In this document: positions 60,043 to 64,000 of the stretch, in pieces | How the letters are laid out: the number at the start of each line of letters is the position of its first letter | Position numbering within the stretch: position 1 is the stretch's first letter | Source: Turnera subulata | Lineage: Eukaryota > Streptophyta > Magnoliopsida > Malpighiales > Passifloraceae | Reading direction: 5' to 3' | Length of the DNA: 64,000 nt | NCBI GenBank assembly: GCA_028386065.3 | Contig: JAKUCV010004295.1 | Coordinates: forward strand, 1 to 64,000 | The notes under the pieces: generated by a model | Database searches by the model: none | The model's input: the letters and a program-made list of their open reading frames with translations, nothing else | Told to the model about the DNA's origin: nothing | Position numbers and translations under genes: made by a program

Positions 60043-63000
60043 ATGGAGACCAACAACAACACACAAATACAAGTAGTAGAAGCAAGGGGCAAGAAGCAAG
60101 TACACCTCTTCTACTGCGCGGAATCCGAAGAACTTGCACGCAAGGTTGCAGCAAACTCTGACCTCATCACTCTCCAATCCATCAACTGGAGGTTAGCTGT
60201 CAAAATTCCTCCTTCCTTTGCAAACCCACAACCCCCCACTTACCCTGTTTCTTGCTTGTTTGTTTGTGTATCTGCTGCCATGAATATATGACATGGGTTT
60301 TGCGCTTTTGACTCCGCTCTTTCCACACAATCGCTTATTTGCTTGTGCCAGTAATATAAATTCCCATTCTTTATGTGTTCTATTGCATCTGGATATAATT
60401 TCTCCGTTGAATTGCACGAGGGCCTTGTTTTTGGTACTTTGTCTGTCAAACGTTATTTGAGAGTTTAACTAGGAAATTAGTGGTTGGTTAATTATATAAA
60501 GACTTTGTAATTGAGAAGTGATGCATTTATGTTTCGTTTTGTTTTGTTTTGTTAACAACCAGGAATTTTGCTGATGGATTTCCAAACCTCTTTATCAACA
60601 ATGCGCAAGAAATGCGAGGTCAGCATGTTGCATTTCTTGCATCATTTAGTTCTCCGAGTGTGATCTTTGAGCAGCTCTCTGTTATATATGCCTTGCCTCG
60701 CCTATTTGTCGCCTCTTTCACATTGGTCCTGCCATTCTTTCCCACTGGCTCCTTTGAGAGGATGGAAGAAGAAGGTGATGTCGCCACTGCTTTTACAATG
60801 GCCAGGATTCTGTCAAATATTCCCATATCAAGAGGTGGCCCTACCAGTCTGGTCATTTATGATATACATGCTCTGCAGGTTTGCTTTTTCTCCCTTTATC
60901 TATCTTCAAATTGAAGATAATTTTCTGCTTTACCTTTTCATTATGTTCTTGGAGCATCATATGGTTGCTTACTTTTTTAATATTAGTTAAGATGTCAATC
61001 TTAAGTTTGCATTTTCCATGCTTTCCAGGGTTGGTGGGGCTAGATAGTTTGGGATTCCTTTCCTCCTTTTACAATATTTAATATGAAATGGGTTTAATAG
61101 TTATAGCTTGCATCCTTGACTCGTTCTTTTGTGTTCTTATATTTGCTGCAGCGTCGTGGCCTTTTTGAAAATTAAATCAACACTTTAGTTTCCACTAGTT
61201 GAGAAGGCTAGGTTGACTTTGCATAGCCCCACTGTTTTGTCTGGGTTTCCTTTCTTTCCGTCAAAAAATATTCCTTTATGAATCACTTAGCTGCATTCCT
61301 ATGAAGCCTTATGTCTGCTGTGTATTGCCGGCTCAGAAAGGAAAAAACTCTTGTGCCAACAAAAGAATCAGTCTTTCTACTCCATTATGTTTATCTGTTT
61401 CTTGTAATTATGTCCTTGAATTGTCATTGTCAACCATTTTTGACTGTGTGGAACTTCTGGATTCTTAGTGTTTACCCAAGTTATGAAAGGCAAGAATAGC
61501 ATCAGAAATTTAGACAATTTATTGATATATATATGATTTACTCTATGTTAGACTTAATTTGTAACAAAATAAGAAAACCAGAGTCTCCTGGAAGTCAGAC
61601 CACCGAGAAAAGCAGCGGACAGGAGGATGATATTTAGCATAGAGATTACGGAAAGACCTATTTTCACCTATTAACAAAATAAGAAAACCAGAGTCTCCTG
61701 GAAGTCAGACCACCGAGAAAAGCAGCGGACAGGAGGATGATATTTAGCATAGAGATTACGGAAAGACCTATTGTCACCTATTTCTAGATTCTCAGACATC
61801 GTGGGGGAGAAATGATCATGCAATCAATGTTTATTCTTTCCAGAAAGAATTCATCCAGTCTTTCCTGCCAAATGATTTCTTTCTATGAACTAGCACAAGA
61901 TTCATGTGTTTTGGGGCATGACCAAGCAACTTTGGGGTTGGCTTGTGGTGAATTACTGGGAAATGAAGGCCAATGATATGTGAAGCAAATAAGTGGATCC
62001 TATGAGGTGTATGAAACTGGGGTTGTTGAGACTGGCCTTGCAAATGATGCTAACTACTATCGTGTCTGTATTTCCTGGTATAAATGTATCGAATGCAAGC
62101 GATCTATACTTAACTGGCAGTATATAATTTTCATTTGTGATACATCTTTTCCCATTACTAGGTTTTCTAAATCTATTTTTTGTTCAAAATTTCTTTTCAA
62201 AGAGCTTGGAAGTTGTCTTTTTCTTTTTTTTTTTTTTGATGAAATTGGAAGTTTTCTTTTAAATCTCCTCTGCCTTCTGCGACTGCTTTTAGGCAAGTGG
62301 TTGGGCATTTTCAGAAAACAACGAGAAACTAGCAGTCACGGGTTTCCTGTTTCATAAAATTGTTCCAGTTAGAGATCCAATTTGCCAGTTAGTATATGTT
62401 TTGTTTTGAATCAAGTCTTTCTAAGATGTAAATGCACAAGGCCTGCCTTAAGCCATGTCTTAGAAAATTAAATAAATACTGGAAGTCCCAGATGTGAGTT
62501 GGCAATTGATGCTGTGAACTCCTGTTAGTGAGGCACTTTTAACTGTCTGTCTTTTTCTCAAAATGCAAGTTTGTCAGGTAATTACTGTTGGATTATATCT
62601 AGTTCATTATAAGGTGTTCAACTTCTGATTAGGTCCAGACCCTTGAAGATCTCATGTCTTAACTATTTTCTCAAAATAGATTTTAGATATTTTCTGTATG
62701 TTTGATGCTGTGGTCGTATAATTTCTGGTGCTGGTAAGCACATTGTTGACGTTTTTGTCAATGTTTCTTCTTCTGCAGGAAAGATTTTACTTTGGAGATC
62801 ATGTTTTGCCTTTGTTTGAGACTGGGATTCCTTTGTTAAAGCAACGTCTCCACCAGCTTCCTGACTCTGATAAGGTTTATTGCAACACCGAATTATTAAG
62901 TCCTTAGAAATAGAATGGTCTGGGTTGCGGTCATGGCGGCTACTCTCTTCTCTGTGGGGATTAAGGGTTTCTATTTTGTTTTAAGTGTATAGCAAATCAT

Positions 63001-63386
63001 TAATAGAACACACACTTTTTCGTAAGAACTTTGTAGGGGAACATTTTAAGCTTTTGTCTATCAGTTGCCTTTTTCTAATTTGACGTATTTGATGTGTCTT
63101 CTTTCAGATAGTTGTAGCATTTCCAGACGATGGAGCTTGGAAGCGATTCCACAAGTTGTTGGATCATTTTCCTATGGTTTGTTTGAATTGTTGCAAAATT
63201 GGCTTGTTATCTTGTTATCTAGTTTATGCTTCATCGTTATTTTCTGTTCACTGTTAGGTCGTTTGTGCAAAGGTTCGTGAAGGTGATAAAAGGATTGTTC
63301 GGATCAAGGAGGGAAATCCTGCTGGTTGTCATGTAGTCATTGTTGATGACTTGGTGCAATCTGGAGGAACTCTTATCGAGTGTCAG
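60043..63386 (+). CDS. PRS4: Ribose-phosphate pyrophosphokinase 4 (PRPP synthase), 3' part beyond the window
   Basis: Five coding exons: 60043-60191, 60563-60878, 62779-62874, 63108-63176, 63258-63386. All introns are GT-AG and together the exons encode 253 aa; roughly 80 residues lie past the right edge. The enzyme makes phosphoribosyl pyrophosphate from ribose-5-phosphate and ATP for purine, pyrimidine, His and Trp synthesis. Characteristic segments: [14 protein letters not shown] (20-33), [18 protein letters not shown] (47-64), [15 protein letters not shown], and the PRPP-binding loop [13 protein letters not shown] (236-248). There is no plastid transit peptide, which fits the cytosolic, phosphate-independent class II enzymes. 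The start at 60043 matches the TATA position; an in-frame ATG at 59965 would lie at or before the transcription start. Nothing in the visible exons is broken. Confidence 0.96.
61562..61781. repeat. 110-bp tandem duplication in PRS4 intron 2
   Basis: Two adjacent copies (61562-61671, 61672-61781), both starting TAACAAAATAAGAAAACCAG and nearly identical. They lie in the 1.9-kb second intron. Confidence 0.9.
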
Positions 63387-64000
63387 GTATCAATATGTCC
63401 AGTAAACCCAATTTCCTAGAAGTTTTTCTTCAAAAGCTGGCATGGTTTATATTTTCAAATTTTTTATTTTCTATTCTTTTTCTTACAAAATTGGTATAGC
63501 TTTTCAGTTTAATTCACTTTTCTGTTTGGTAACAATGCAAAGAATAAGGTTTTTAAGGGACTGAATTTGCTTATCACACATGCACAGTCTTCAAGTCAAA
63601 AAAATTGTGAAATTATGGGGGTTGCGTGCTACTTTAGTTTTTTGTTGATATATTTTCTTGTTTTAAATGAACTTCTCCAGTCTGGAAATTTTATTAGGTG
63701 TGCTGGAAGGGACCTGTAAGTTTTATAATGTAATATTTTGATCTCGTGGGATTCTAGTTTAACTACATGTTACACTTTTTTCTTTTGCTCTGAATATTAT
63801 ATTATCAAATACGATAGCAATAAACTTCTGTTCAGAAATGTCTGGCCATATATTTTGATCTGGGAGCGCATAAGGGAGTAAACAATGTGGATGTTCTTGG
63901 TCGTAGATTGCATGTTTGTTGTTTCTTATATGCCTAACAATAAAGATGATATGCCATTGAGGCATGGCGAAAGTTCATATTTGTATTTTTAGTATGTATC

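Overview
The window is nuclear DNA of a flowering plant, most likely a eudicot. Two host genes with plant-type introns flank about 55 kb of nested transposable elements, and a fragment of plastid trnL intron is embedded in the repeats. I cannot name the species.

Host genes. A minus-strand two-exon gene at 1757-3860 encodes a plant glycerol-3-phosphate acyltransferase of the GPAT1 type. A plus-strand gene starting at 60043 encodes phosphoribosyl-pyrophosphate synthase 4 (PRS4); five coding exons are visible and the last part lies beyond the right edge. I see no other convincing host gene.

Layout, left to right. 1-1513: decayed Ty1/copia pol and its 3' LTR. 1757-4080: GPAT gene and promoter. 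6871-7365: hAT-like MITE. 7469-10593: Stowaway MITE split by a solo LTR. 10652-18815: decayed Helitrons with PIF1-helicase and RPA relics, carrying a MULE-type MITE, two SINEs, a short retroposon and a plastid DNA insert. 18816-59595: probably one Helitron-like shell that received (a) an 18.8-kb MULE (18901-37687, 9-bp target duplication) itself loaded with LTR elements, (b) a solo copia-type LTR (39266-48066) split by a chimeric gypsy element (39499-46429), and (c) a full-length Ty3/gypsy chromovirus (48379-58561, target duplication ATTAC). 59935-64000: PRS4.

One gypsy LTR family dominates, with eight full or partial LTR regions. One copy (48379-58561) has a broken gag-pol with a chromodomain. 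Two other copies (28259-36229 and 39499-46429) lack gag-pol and instead carry the same two antisense reading frames. ORF A is 125 aa (basic, then a predicted coiled coil). ORF B is a conserved domain of about 100 aa which in one copy runs into an L1-type endonuclease fragment. Each frame has a TATA box in both copies. This antisense cassette, an apparent intron built into the LTR, and a snap-back chimeric LTR are the most interesting observations.
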